Positions 44,465 through 53,761 of a DNA stretch of 64,000 bases are shown one piece after another. Origin of the DNA: Lentimicrobium sp. L6. Lineage in GTDB: Bacteria > Bacteroidota > Bacteroidia > Bacteroidales > UBA12170. The stretch's first letter is position 1. Each line of letters opens with the position of its first letter. The stretch covers positions 1-64,000 of the forward strand of contig NZ_JABKCA010000013.1 of assembly GCF_013166655.1 (NCBI RefSeq), read 5' to 3'. The notes under the pieces were generated by a model. It was not told the DNA's origin. It did no database searches and saw nothing but the letters and a program-made list of their open reading frames with translations. Both the position numbers and the translations under genes were made by a program.

Positions 44465-45436
44465 ATGGCAAGAATACTAACAGGAGTTCAGAGCACTGGA
44501 GTCCCTCACCTTGGAAATTTACTAGGAGCCATTGAGCCCGCAATAGCTATGGCCAATGATGGCAATAACGAATCGTTTTTGTTTATCGCTGATATGCACT
44601 CTTTAACGCAGATAAAAGACAGTGAAGTTTTAAAACAAAACACTAATGGAGTAGCTGCAGCTTGGCTAGCTATGGGATTAGATACCAAAAAAACGGTTTT
44701 CTACCGCCAGAGTGACGTTCCTGAAACCACTGAATTATCATGGTATTTAAGCTGTTATTTTCCATATCAAAGATTAACATTAGCCCATTCATTTAAAGAC
44801 AAAGCCGATAGATTATCGGATGTCAATGCTGGACTGTTCTCTTATCCAATGCTTATGGCGGCCGATATTTTACTTTATGATGCCAATTATGTTCCAGTTG
44901 GGAAAGATCAATTGCAACATTTAGAAATGACCCGCGATGTTGCTTCTCGTTTTAATAATCAAATGGGAGATACATTTATCATTCCTGATTCAAAAACCAA
45001 TGAGGAAACTAAATATGTTCCAGGTGTTGATGGAAACAAGATGAGTAAATCTAGAGACAATTTGGTGAATATCTTCTTGCCTAAAAAGCAGTTGAAGAAA
45101 CAAATTATGGGAATAAAAACCGATAGCACGCCTTTGGAGGAGCCTAAAGATCCAGATACTTGTCATGTATTTGCATTATATACACTTATTGGAACTGAAG
45201 AGCAAACTGCCGCATTAAAAGAGAAATACTTAGCAGGTAATTTTGGTTATGGTCATGCCAAAACTGAGCTTTTAAATTTAGTCTTAGAGAAGTATGCCGA
45301 GCCACGTGAGAAGTTTGAGTACTATATGAGTCATCTTGAAGAATTAGATGCTATTCTTATGGAAGGTGCTGCTAAAGCTAGGGTGGTGAGTTCAGCGGTA
45401 ATGGCAAGAGTTAGAGCAAAACTGGGTTTTAAATAA
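44465..45436 (+). CDS. trpS: Tryptophanyl-tRNA synthetase
   Basis: A 323-aa class I synthetase. The HIGH-like sequence is GVPHLGNLLGAI at the N-terminus (HLGN), and the KMSKS loop is GNKMSKSRDN near residue 197. PVGKDQLQHLEMTRDVA, the conserved tRNA/adenylate region, is intact. It charges tRNA-Trp. It is a single-gene unit with its own promoter and terminator. Confidence 0.97.
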   Translation: MARILTGVQSTGVPHLGNLLGAIEPAIAMANDGNNESFLFIADMHSLTQIKDSEVLKQNTNGVAAAWLAMGLDTKKTVFYRQSDVPETTELSWYLSCYFPYQRLTLAHSFKDKADRLSDVNAGLFSYPMLMAADILLYDANYVPVGKDQLQHLEMTRDVASRFNNQMGDTFIIPDSKTNEETKYVPGVDGNKMSKSRDNLVNIFLPKKQLKKQIMGIKTDSTPLEEPKDPDTCHVFALYTLIGTEEQTAALKEKYLAGNFGYGHAKTELLNLVLEKYAEPREKFEYYMSHLEELDAILMEGAAKARVVSSAVMARVRAKLGFK

Positions 45437-45462
45437 AATCCAGAATATAAAATATGATAAAG

Positions 45463-45492
45463 CAGGTTGGGGTTTTCCTTACCTGTTTTTTT
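45463..45492 (+). terminator. Rho-independent terminator of trpS
   Basis: CAGGT pairs with ACCTG around a 13-base loop that can form inner G-C pairs; seven T residues follow. Confidence 0.7.
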
Positions 45493-45543
45493 ATAGAATT
45501 CTATACTACTGCCATTTTATTAAAACCCAAGATGGAGAATACT

Positions 45544-47622
45544 TCAATTTTGTAAAATAACAATAACTTCCGTCCCCTCTCCTTCTTTACTTTCCACTTC
45601 TATCCTACCACCATGCTGATGGGCAAACTCATAGCATAATACCAAACCTAATCCCGTTCCCTTCTCTCCGGAGGTTCCTCGTGTAACTGTTTTCTTGTTC
45701 AACTCAAAAAGATGCTCCACCTGTTCTTGTCTCATCCCTATGCCATTATCTGTTACATGAAGCTTTGTATAAGCCTCCTCTACTTTCACTGAGATTTTTA
45801 TTTCTCCGCCCTCTTGGGTGAATTTTATGGCATTCGATATCAAGTTTCTAATGATGGTTCTTAGCATTTCCTCATCTGCATAAACTTTTGATTCTGGAGG
45901 GACTTCACAAATGAGCGTAATGAGTTTACTATTGGCTCCACTATCATATAATCTACAAACCCTATTCACCAGTGGCTCAAGTTCTAAAGATTTGGGAGAA
46001 AATTTAATACCTCCAGCATTGGAGTGGGCCCAGCTGAAAAGATTCTCTAATAAGATTAATGCAGTCTCCGAACCCTTTTTAATTTTACCGAGGAAGGTTT
46101 CAAGCGATTCTTTGTCAAACTCCTCATGACTTTCGAGTAGAATATTAGAAAAGCCTAGTATAGTAGTAAAAGGAGAACGTAAATCGTGAGCGATGATGGA
46201 GAAAAACTTGTCTTTCGTCTCATTGGCTTTTTCGAGCTCCTTAGCCACAGCCTCAATCTCCATTTTTTGCTTGACGAGTAATTGATTAACCTCCTCTAAT
46301 TCTTTCTTTTGCTCTCGAAGCAGCTGATTTGCAGTCCTTCTTTGTCTTAAACTATATAAAATAAATATAGAAATAAGGGCTAGCAATAAAGATATAATAA
46401 TTAAAAAATATAGAGCTGCTCTTTGTCGGTTTTGTTCAACTTGATTTATGGCATCCTTTTTCTCTTGTTCTAGCACTAAAGCCTGTTTCTCATTCTCATA
46501 TTTATAGCGATATTCCAAGTTAACGGTTTCCTGAATATTCTTCTCATTAAACAAATCATCTTGAAGGCTTTTAAAAATCACATGATACTTATAGGCTTTA
46601 TCAAAGTCTTTAGCTGCAGCATAAATACTCGATAGCAATTCGCTAGCATTCATTCTTAAGTTTTTATCACTATCCTCATCTTCAACATAGGATAACTTCA
46701 CTAGCTTAAGCGCTTCTTTATATTTTCCTTGATTGAAGTTTACGTCGGCCAAATGAAAATAACAATATCGCTCCTGAGAAATGGATCCCAGTTTGATACT
46801 GATTTCCAAAGCCCTATTCAGATTGGTTTTAGCAGTACTGTGCTTTCCTTCCTCTTTATCAAGAATACCCATCATCATACAAGCCAATAAAACACCTTCT
46901 TGCTGATCATTATCTTCAGAAATCTTTATAGATCTCTTATAATACTGTCTTGCTTTCTCATTCTCTTGGGAACTATTATATAAATAGCCAATATTTAAAA
47001 GGCTATAAGCCATCAACTTCTTAAAACCAACGGAATCAGATAAAACCAAGCATTTCTGATAATAGGCCATGGCTTTCTCATTATCGTGGAGATTCTCATA
47101 TAAATTCCCAATATTCAAATAAGAATTGGCTACACCCTTTAAATCCTCTCGTTCAAAATCTATATCTAAGGACCTTTGATAATAATTTAAGGCTTGAGGG
47201 TACTGTCCTAAAATCTCATAGATGGTTCCCAGATTATTAAGCCCTGCAGAAACACCACTCATGGAATGGATTTGCTCCGCCTTTCGCAAGGACATACCAT
47301 ATTGCTCCAAGGCTTCATTATAATCTCCTGTATAGTCATAATAAATCCCCAGTAAATTATACCCATTCACTATTCCTACCTCATAGTTAATTTCTTTGGA
47401 AAGCTCAAGAAGCTCAACTGCATATTTTTTAGTTAACTCTAAATCGGTGGTATAGGTTTCAAAACCAATGTCATTGAGTAATTCAGCACGAATGGTATCC
47501 TTAGTGCTTCTGCTCTCCAAAACCTCTATCAAACTATCTGCATGCTGAGGAGGCATTGAATCTTTACTATAAGCATAAGAGAAAAGAAAGATAACGGATA
47601 TGAAGCTTAAATATTTTTTCAT
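45544..47622 (-). CDS. TPR-containing membrane histidine kinase
   Basis: 692 aa. After a signal peptide, residues about 40-340 are tandem tetratricopeptide repeats (e.g. ALEQYGMSLRKAEQI, ALNYYQRSLDI) in the periplasm, ending in a helix and one membrane segment (YFLIIISLLLALISIFILY). A coiled coil leads to HisKA (FFSIIAHDLRSPFTTILGFSN, phospho-His) and HATPase_c with N box LISNAIKFTQEGG, DNGIGM and GTGLGLVLC. It is a complete sensor kinase, but no response regulator gene is next to it. The signal is unknown. Confidence 0.92.
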   Translation of the reverse strand: MKKYLSFISVIFLFSYAYSKDSMPPQHADSLIEVLESRSTKDTIRAELLNDIGFETYTTDLELTKKYAVELLELSKEINYEVGIVNGYNLLGIYYDYTGDYNEALEQYGMSLRKAEQIHSMSGVSAGLNNLGTIYEILGQYPQALNYYQRSLDIDFEREDLKGVANSYLNIGNLYENLHDNEKAMAYYQKCLVLSDSVGFKKLMAYSLLNIGYLYNSSQENEKARQYYKRSIKISEDNDQQEGVLLACMMMGILDKEEGKHSTAKTNLNRALEISIKLGSISQERYCYFHLADVNFNQGKYKEALKLVKLSYVEDEDSDKNLRMNASELLSSIYAAAKDFDKAYKYHVIFKSLQDDLFNEKNIQETVNLEYRYKYENEKQALVLEQEKKDAINQVEQNRQRAALYFLIIISLLLALISIFILYSLRQRRTANQLLREQKKELEEVNQLLVKQKMEIEAVAKELEKANETKDKFFSIIAHDLRSPFTTILGFSNILLESHEEFDKESLETFLGKIKKGSETALILLENLFSWAHSNAGGIKFSPKSLELEPLVNRVCRLYDSGANSKLITLICEVPPESKVYADEEMLRTIIRNLISNAIKFTQEGGEIKISVKVEEAYTKLHVTDNGIGMRQEQVEHLFELNKKTVTRGTSGEKGTGLGLVLCYEFAHQHGGRIEVESKEGEGTEVIVILQN

Positions 47623-48026
47623 TCCTTTTGGTTTTGTGGTATGCTAAAATAGTAAAAAGGAAGAGGATTTGCAATGGCTATTCATATATAGCTATTATAT
47701 ACCAACTAGCTATAATCAGTTTTCAGTGAAAATATTGCAATTATTGTAAAAAAGCTTGTAATATACCCCTATCGGGAAAGTATTTAGATTTCTCCTCCCA
47801 CTGGTCGACGAAATGACATTGATATATAGGGGTTTAGGCAAAGGCAGCGAGGACGCATTTAATTTCCACAAGTAGTCCTCGCTGCCTTTGCTCCAGAAAA
47901 CAAGGTAATATCATTTCGACAGAAGGCTCGTAACAGAGTGAAGAGCTGTATGGAGAAATCTATTGCGATAAACAAACCTTACTATCATCCTACCGACTTT
48001 CTGCTCTAATTCTATTTAAAAAGCTT
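47623..48026. other. Intergenic region with a palindromic repeat element
   Basis: No gene. Most of it is the 176-bp nested inverted repeat at 47786-47961; the left part holds the kinase promoter. Confidence 0.5.
47786..47961. repeat. Nested inverted repeat, MITE/REP-like
   Basis: Outer ends AGATTTCTCC and GGAGAAATCT are perfect inverted repeats. Inside them CGAAATGA and TCATTTCG pair, and at the centre a 17-bp perfect arm GCAAAGGCAGCGAGGAC (47838-47854) is mirrored at 47875-47891 around a 20-base loop. There is no coding capacity. The layered palindrome and its more GC-rich core fit a small non-autonomous repeat. Confidence 0.75.
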
Positions 48027-48518
48027 CTATCGATAAAGCATTTTAATACTCATACCCTTTTGTGCTGACCAACCCTCTTGGTCGGTTAGGCTAATAAAGA
48101 AATGGTAATCGCCTTCATCGAAAGACTCACCTCCACTATTAGCAGGAATTATAATGCTTACATTGGTTTCGTATTCTGTCTGACCAGAAGGAATGCTATA
48201 ATCCTCTATAGATACAAATGGGCTTTCTGGGGTTTTGATAGGGTCTAGACTGCATTCTGAGACATCTGTAGTATGGGAATGATGATCAAAATTATTATGA
48301 ATGCTAATACTATAGGAACCCAATTCAGTATTATCTTTTAATAATACTTTCAAATCAAAAGATTCACCAAAATATAAGGTATCACAATTCATAGGAAAAG
48401 CCCCTGCAAAGCTATTGTCAATTTGAGGTTTCTCGGTATCTATGTCTTCATCCTTATTACAGGAAATACTTATAAATAAAATAAGCAATGAGTAAATGAA
48501 ATATTTAAACGTTTTCAT
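48027..48518 (-). CDS. DUF4625 lipoprotein
   Basis: The 163-aa protein has a lipoprotein signal (SLLILFISISCNKDE) and a DUF4625-like beta-sandwich domain, with KPQIDNSF near the start and DYHFFISLTDQEGW near the end. A His pair pattern (NNFDHHSHTTD) sits in the middle. It is the last gene of the Fur/TonB-receptor cluster. DUF4625 lipoproteins are often encoded with TonB receptors; a metal-binding role is suggested only by the histidines and context. Confidence 0.78.
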   Translation of the reverse strand: MKTFKYFIYSLLILFISISCNKDEDIDTEKPQIDNSFAGAFPMNCDTLYFGESFDLKVLLKDNTELGSYSISIHNNFDHHSHTTDVSECSLDPIKTPESPFVSIEDYSIPSGQTEYETNVSIIIPANSGGESFDEGDYHFFISLTDQEGWSAQKGMSIKMLYR

Positions 48519-48694
48519 GGTTAAAAGTTTTATTGAGGGTTTTATAACGAACTATATATCTAATTAATTTAGAGGATGCTTTTTTCACTCCCCTTGGGGC
48601 TGGGGCAAACGAAAAAAGATTGAACCGCATTAAATTAGGGCTTTAGGCCTCTGTCTTTGAATAAGTACTAATTTGAATACCTCAAAAGTTTTAC

Positions 48695-48748
48695 AAGAGG
48701 CTGCATGAAAAGCGAAACTAATGATTCTCAACATTCAGACAGCCTCTT
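48695..48748 (-). terminator. Long hairpin between the two DUF4625 genes
   Basis: AAGAGGCTG and CAGCCTCTT form a perfect 9-bp stem around a 36-base loop downstream of the His-rich lipoprotein gene. No strong T run follows, so it may be an RNA-stability or partial termination element. Confidence 0.45.
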
Positions 48749-48757
48749 CTATTTAAA

Positions 48758-49198
48758 TTATTCTTCAATAAGTTGTAATTCAGCTTCTGCGCTGCTTTGA
48801 TTACCTTCTAAATCAGTCACAATAAAATCGAAATGATAGTCTCCTGCTTCAGCAAGACTGTCAATTTCTAGGTGCTCATGAAAAGTAGTATTCTTAAGCC
48901 CATAGAATTTGGTATAGACTGTATCTATTTCCCATTCCTCATGTTCACCCTCTCCTTTATGTTCTCCTTCGGGGTGGATTCTTACCTGAACGGTGTTTAT
49001 CTTTCCTTCGGCAACAATATCTACATCCATATGAAGATCACCACCAATAGCAACAGCATAATCGTTACTATGGCTATCTCCATGTCCCAGTTCATGAATA
49101 GTGATGACTGGCTTTGCTATTTCATCCTCTTTTGTACAGGAGGAGAAAACAATAGCTGTTATCAATGCAATCGAAATTAATAGGATTCTTGTATTCAT
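48758..49198 (-). CDS. His-rich DUF4625 lipoprotein
   Basis: A 146-aa paralogue of the following lipoprotein. The lipobox is VFSSCTKED. The mature chain starts KPVITIHELGHGDSHSND and has a second cluster, HPEGEHKGEGEHEEWE; together with HEHLEID these give many histidines and acids, as in periplasmic or surface zinc-binding proteins. The domain ends DYHFDFIVTDLEGN like its neighbour. It lies 48 bases downstream of the TonB receptor gene. A role in catching zinc for the receptor is a reasoned guess. Confidence 0.8.
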   Translation of the reverse strand: MNTRILLISIALITAIVFSSCTKEDEIAKPVITIHELGHGDSHSNDYAVAIGGDLHMDVDIVAEGKINTVQVRIHPEGEHKGEGEHEEWEIDTVYTKFYGLKNTTFHEHLEIDSLAEAGDYHFDFIVTDLEGNQSSAEAELQLIEE

Positions 49199-49246
49199 TG
49201 TTTTTAATTTTATGGTCTGCTGATTTAGCAGACCTCGTTATACATA

Positions 49247-51664
49247 TTATTTTTCTTTTATTATTCCTGAAAAGGGAATGGAAATATTGACAATAAAATT
49301 TCTCCCCGGTTCAGGTACATTAATCATCCTGTAATAGCTGGTATGATTAAAGTACTTAGTATTCAACAGGTTTTGCACCTGCATCGAGATGTTTATTTTT
49401 TGATTTCTTAAATTGACATCTCCTCCAAAACTCAGATTAAACACCTGATATCCATCGGTTTTTTCTTCGGGAGGAACGATATTGTTTTGGGCCGCTGTCA
49501 TCCTATAATCAACCGAGAAATAGGCATTTTTAATAAAGCTTATGCTTGGCTGTTGGAATTTAACATTAAGAATTCCAGAGGGTGGTGGCGAAAAGGGTAA
49601 GGTGAAGCCCTTTTTCTCTCCCGACATTTGCTCAGAATATACATATTCACCAATAAGCCCAAGCTGTAGCCATTTATAAAGCTCAAAATGAGCGTGTAAT
49701 TCAGCACCATACCTTAATACTTCGCTTTGAGTATAATAAAATACTTGGTTGCCATTACCATAAAGTCTATCGTGTTCAGATGTTGGATTCAGATAAATAT
49801 AATTCGTGAAATAGTTAAAGAAAGGAGTGGCTCCAATAGCAAATCTTTTATTATGATATTCCAATCCCATATCTATCTGATAAGATATTTCTGGTGATAG
49901 ATTGGCATTACCCACTTCGTAGCTGAAATGATGATAATTTACTCCGTTTGCGGCCAATTCTTTAGCTATAGGCATTCGGAAGCTTTTACCAATATTGACT
50001 TTATAGGACCATTTACCAGGATTATAATTATAGCCTAGTGACCAAGTAAAGTTTGAAAAGCTTCTGTTGATGTTTTCAGCTCTCTGCAAATATTGCATAG
50101 TGGTATCCCCATTTTCAATAACTGGGGATGTAAACCAATCATAATATTCTTGGGTTTCAATATTTCCATAGTCATATCGGATTCCTGCTTGAATAATGCT
50201 TTTTTCAGAAAGAAAATACTTCCCAAATACAAAGCCGCCCATATTGAACTGCTGATATTCAGGAATGATAAACCCACGTCCATCAATTTGATTATCTTGA
50301 AACTCACTATTTAAGCCAAATTTCAGTTCCGCTTTCTCTGATAAATCATAATGAAACTTGAGATGACCAGAGTATACATTTTTCGTGAACTGTCGTTCTA
50401 GGTCTGGGTTAAAATCCATTGAATCAGGAAAAACCGCAGGCATATAGCCATGTTGTACATACGGACTCCATTCCTGTCTGAAATTTCGCTGATAGCCCAA
50501 GTCTAATTCAATTTTCAGCTTATCCCATCTATAGAAACTGCTATTGGTGGCCTTTAAATGACGACTCAATTGATAAGGATATAGAATGTCTCTATTGGAT
50601 TGATCATGCAAGTCTGTGTCTATGTTTCGAGGTTCTAAACCATGTGCATTGGCAAAAAAACCACTTTTCGAGTTCACACTGCTGATGTAAAAATGACTTT
50701 GAAATTGGTCTTTAATCATCCCAAAGGATAGGTGTAGGTTCTTTTCTTTACCAGCTGTATTACGTAAGTTATTATTGTACAAAGGAGCACGATAAGAATA
50801 AATATCAACACTATCAGTAGGGACTTTGTAATCGCCATAATCCATTATAGTGGCACGAATATCTGCAAAGAACCAGTTTTTTCTCATAAACATGGAAATG
50901 GAAGTACCCAGTAAATCATTATTAGTTTTACCTAATAAATCAACAGAACCACCAAAGGAGTTCTTAGCATGTATTTCCCTTTTTTTCATGTCGATGATTC
51001 CACCAATGGCATCTGAACCATACATTAGCGAGGCAGGACCTTTAATGACTTCAATATTATCTACAGCATATTGGTCAATTTCAAGGCCATGGTCGGTACC
51101 CCATTGCTGAGCCTCGTGCTTTATATTGTTCTCCACCACCACCACTCTATTAAACCCAAGTCCTCGAATAACAGGTTTCGACTGGCCCGAACCAATTCCA
51201 ATACTGCTTATCCCTGGTAATCGTTCTAGAGAATTCATTAAACTACCACCTAGGTTTTGTTTCAGGTACTCCTCATTTACAATTTCTACATTAAGCGATT
51301 CTTCTTTCTTTCTATTTTCTATATAATTATCATTTACCTCAATTTCTTGAAGGCTAAGTGCACTCACCTCTAATTGATAATTGATGGTTTTGTGACCATT
51401 TATAGAAATGGTATCTATCAATGATTGATAACCTATAAATGAAATTTCTATTTTATACTTACCTGCTGGTAAATGCTCCATCACAAAGTCACCATTAGCA
51501 TTGGTGATGCTGCCTTTTTTCACTGGAAAAAGAAATACGGATGCACCGGCTAAGGCTTGGTTGTTTTCATCAACAACCATACCTTTAAGCTCAAAATGCA
51601 TTTGCGCATAGGAAGCATTATAAAGAAAAGCCATGCCTATTAAAAGCATGAAAAACTTGCTCAT
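49247..51664 (-). CDS. TonB-dependent receptor, probably for zinc (ZnuD-like)
   Basis: The 805-aa receptor has a signal peptide, a carboxypeptidase-regulatory-like domain (about 24-105; GMVVDENNQALAGASVFLF), a plug domain with the box RLPGISSIG, VIRGLGFNRVVV and GPASLMYGSDAIGGII, and a beta-barrel to the end. The plug loop QQWGTDHGLEID and a lone receptor without SusD resemble metal or zinc receptors. The upstream Fur-type gene and His-rich neighbours support metal uptake; zinc rather than iron is inference. Confidence 0.85.
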   Translation of the reverse strand: MSKFFMLLIGMAFLYNASYAQMHFELKGMVVDENNQALAGASVFLFPVKKGSITNANGDFVMEHLPAGKYKIEISFIGYQSLIDTISINGHKTINYQLEVSALSLQEIEVNDNYIENRKKEESLNVEIVNEEYLKQNLGGSLMNSLERLPGISSIGIGSGQSKPVIRGLGFNRVVVVENNIKHEAQQWGTDHGLEIDQYAVDNIEVIKGPASLMYGSDAIGGIIDMKKREIHAKNSFGGSVDLLGKTNNDLLGTSISMFMRKNWFFADIRATIMDYGDYKVPTDSVDIYSYRAPLYNNNLRNTAGKEKNLHLSFGMIKDQFQSHFYISSVNSKSGFFANAHGLEPRNIDTDLHDQSNRDILYPYQLSRHLKATNSSFYRWDKLKIELDLGYQRNFRQEWSPYVQHGYMPAVFPDSMDFNPDLERQFTKNVYSGHLKFHYDLSEKAELKFGLNSEFQDNQIDGRGFIIPEYQQFNMGGFVFGKYFLSEKSIIQAGIRYDYGNIETQEYYDWFTSPVIENGDTTMQYLQRAENINRSFSNFTWSLGYNYNPGKWSYKVNIGKSFRMPIAKELAANGVNYHHFSYEVGNANLSPEISYQIDMGLEYHNKRFAIGATPFFNYFTNYIYLNPTSEHDRLYGNGNQVFYYTQSEVLRYGAELHAHFELYKWLQLGLIGEYVYSEQMSGEKKGFTLPFSPPPSGILNVKFQQPSISFIKNAYFSVDYRMTAAQNNIVPPEEKTDGYQVFNLSFGGDVNLRNQKINISMQVQNLLNTKYFNHTSYYRMINVPEPGRNFIVNISIPFSGIIKEK

Positions 51665-51713
51665 ATTAAAATAATTGAGTGAAATAAATACCTAAAAATC
51701 TGTAGAATGTCGT

Positions 51714-52067
51714 TTAAGAAAGCTGAAACGGTGGTGCTCTAGGCGATTTGTTAGAAAATCTTATTTTGAGAGGAAGCTTAGGAGCGATCTCTTTAGTTTT
51801 AAAGCTAATAGTTGGAATGAAACTAGGAAATAAAGAAGTCCTAGGTAAATCATTAATGGTTAATTGATATTCACAGATATCGCAGCTATCTTCTTTTTCA
51901 CAAAAGGCTTGATGGTTTTGATGTATTCCTTTGCCAGATATTGCAAGTTCATGCTCACAATGGTGTTCATGATCGTGATGCCAAACTATATGAATAGATT
52001 GGAATATGATTGGAAATAAAAATATCCAAAACAAAATGCTGGCAATATGTAATCTGTGTTTTGTCAA
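51714..52067 (-). CDS. Small His/Cys-rich membrane protein
   Basis: A 117-aa protein with one N-terminal hydrophobic segment (IASILFWIFLFPIIFQSIHIVW) directly followed by HHDHEHHCEHE and, further on, FCEKEDSCDICEY. The dense His and Cys suggest a metal site just outside the membrane. The C-terminal half is basic and unstructured-looking. I do not recognise a named family. It lies 5 bases after the Fur-type gene and about 50 before the TonB receptor gene, so it is part of the metal operon. Confidence 0.7.
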   Translation of the reverse strand: MTKHRLHIASILFWIFLFPIIFQSIHIVWHHDHEHHCEHELAISGKGIHQNHQAFCEKEDSCDICEYQLTINDLPRTSLFPSFIPTISFKTKEIAPKLPLKIRFSNKSPRAPPFQLS

Positions 52068-52072
52068 GTATT

Positions 52073-52477
52073 CTATTGGTTTTTACATATGGAACAAAGT
52101 CCTTTAATTAAAACCTCGGTTTCGGTATCGGAATAACCATCGGGCAACTGATATTTTTGAACCGGGATATTCTCCATACATTTAACAGTATTACATTCCT
52201 TACAATAAAAGTGTGCATGTTCCTCTTTATGCGTAACAGTATTATCCAGCGCATATTTGACCAGCTGATTATCGATAACTATTTTATGGATAATATGATG
52301 CTCTTCAAGAGTCTTAAAAGAACGGTAAAAAGTAGTTCGATTATAATTCCCTTCCAAACGTTCCCTAATCTCATTTTCAGATAGGGCTTGCTTGGCAGTC
52401 TGCACTACCTTAAGAATTCCCTCACGACAACTGGTTCGTTTGAGATGATGATTATTTAAAATATCCACTGGTTTCAT
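52073..52477 (-). CDS. Fur family metalloregulator, probably Zur
   Basis: The 134-aa regulator has the Fur winged helix (LKRTSCREGILKVV, NYNRTTFYRSFKTLEEHHII) and the dimerisation domain with a structural zinc site of four cysteines, CKEC and CSIC, plus HAHFYC. It heads an operon with a His-rich membrane protein, a TonB receptor and His-rich lipoproteins, which suggests zinc (Zur) rather than iron. A 15-bp dyad lies on its promoter and may be its own operator. Sequence alone does not separate Zur from Fur. Confidence 0.88.
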   Translation of the reverse strand: MKPVDILNNHHLKRTSCREGILKVVQTAKQALSENEIRERLEGNYNRTTFYRSFKTLEEHHIIHKIVIDNQLVKYALDNTVTHKEEHAHFYCKECNTVKCMENIPVQKYQLPDGYSDTETEVLIKGLCSICKNQ

Positions 52478-52497
52478 AAATGCAAATCTATTTCAAA

Positions 52498-52518
52498 TGC
52501 AACAATGGTGCAAAGGTA
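52498..52518 (-). promoter_or_regulatory. Promoter and putative Zur box of the metal operon
   Basis: On the minus strand TACCTTTG (52518-52511) is the -7 box. It overlaps by two bases the dyad TGCACCATTGTTGCA (52512-52498), which pairs in 6 of 7 positions around one central base. Its position over the transcription start suits repression. Confidence 0.6.
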
Positions 52519-52860
52519 TTTTGTTTTGTGATTCATAAAAGAAAATATTTGTTAAAATCTAGCTAAGCTAAATATGATGATTTCGGATAAATAAATAACC
52601 TTTTCATCTATTACCTTAATTCCGCAAGAGCATTTAAGGTATTATCTTAAAAACAATTCCTACATTTGGGCTAACATTTAATCAGACAATTAAAAATCCG
52701 TTTCTTATTTAGTTTATAGCCTTTTGATAAGTTTCTGGTGTTTTATTTTTGATAAAACATAAGTATATCCGCAATTTGAGCTAAGATATAGTTAATAAAA
52801 GTGAATATATAGGAAGTTGAAATCATTTTGAAAAACCAGATTAATGAAAAAACTAATGGG
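52519..52860. other. Intergenic region between the Fur/Zur and VanZ-like genes
   Basis: About 340 AT-rich bases. No gene, RNA or clear repeat seen. An in-frame TTG at 52828 could extend the VanZ-like gene by 11 codons. Confidence 0.35.
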
Positions 52861-53262
52861 ATGAATATACGGAAGATAAGGATTAGGCTTGTCCTCACTG
52901 GTATAGTTGTTTTAGTTCTTTTTGTAATCAATAAGGAATACTTAAGACCTGCATTCCAAAACAATGAGGTTGTTTCAATTATAGTAGGTAGTTTGCCAAA
53001 TTTCTTAGGTGCCTATTTGTTTAGTTTGCTTCCTTTTGAAAGAATAATCAAGTCAAATAACAAAAACAGAAAGGCTTATTACTACCTCTACGTGGCTATC
53101 ATTTTTATCTTTCTAATAATTGAAGAATTCTTCCCTTTTTTTACCGCCTCTAAAACATTTGATGTTTACGATATCCTTGCCAGTGGAATGGGGTGTATTC
53201 TTGCCATTTTAAGCTATGAAATTACGATAAAGAAAATGCTTATTAAAAACCAAGCATCTTAA
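52861..53262 (+). CDS. VanZ-like membrane protein
   Basis: A 133-aa protein with four hydrophobic segments (LVLTGIVVLVLFVI, SLPNFLGAYLFSLL, YYYLYVAIIFIFLII, ILASGMGCILAILSY). The pattern, with LPNFLGAY, a Glu-Glu (LIIEEFFPFF) and FDVYDILASGMG, matches VanZ-like proteins, where short acidic and Asp motifs line the membrane. Function is unknown; VanZ itself gives low-level teicoplanin resistance. I prefer the ATG at 52861 over the in-frame TTG at 52828. Confidence 0.7.
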   Translation: MNIRKIRIRLVLTGIVVLVLFVINKEYLRPAFQNNEVVSIIVGSLPNFLGAYLFSLLPFERIIKSNNKNRKAYYYLYVAIIFIFLIIEEFFPFFTASKTFDVYDILASGMGCILAILSYEITIKKMLIKNQAS

Positions 53263-53761
53263 ACAGCCTGAATTCAGCACAATAACACCTAATGAACATA
53301 AACAACCAAGTTTTTACGTTTCGATTACAACTCTGATATTCACCTTTTTTTAATTGGGTATATATTCCTTACTAAACATACACCAATCCTTTCCTACAAA
53401 CAAAAGAAAAATTTTGCTGCGGTGATTGAAGCCATTAATCTCCTTATTTTTGCGGTAAATAAAAGTATTATTCTTGTAAGCAAGAAAATGACAAAGTGTA
53501 TGTATTTATAGCGCATTAAAAGCAACAGATACTACATTAAAAAAGGTCCTTAATAAAGTTAACTTCTGGGAGATTCATAAAGGGACAGGCTTGAATAGTC
53601 GTCAGAGATTGATGCTTAATAAATAATGAGAAAGTTTTGAAGAAAAATTAAATAATTCAAAATGGGCAAATACTGCAAAAGAAGGAAGAGGCACTAATTA
53701 TGAATTAAAAGAAATACCTGAAGATAATACCTAATCGTATAACACAAAAAAAATAAACAGA
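53263..53761. other. Intergenic region with a gene remnant
   Basis: About 500 bases without an intact gene. The right half is the Fic-family remnant; the left half shows nothing recognisable. Confidence 0.45.
53513..53734 (+). pseudogene. C-terminal remnant of a Fic family protein
   Basis: The frames read LKKVLNKVNFWEIHKGTGLNSRQ then LMLNK and two stops, and later EEKLNNSKWANTAKEG and RGTNYELKEI. This is the winged-helix tail of large Fic (AMP-transferase) proteins, which typically have FWEQHKGTELNERQ, a GKLTTSKWAK segment and GRSTNYEL. The Fic core is absent and stops interrupt the rest, so it is a relic. Confidence 0.65.
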
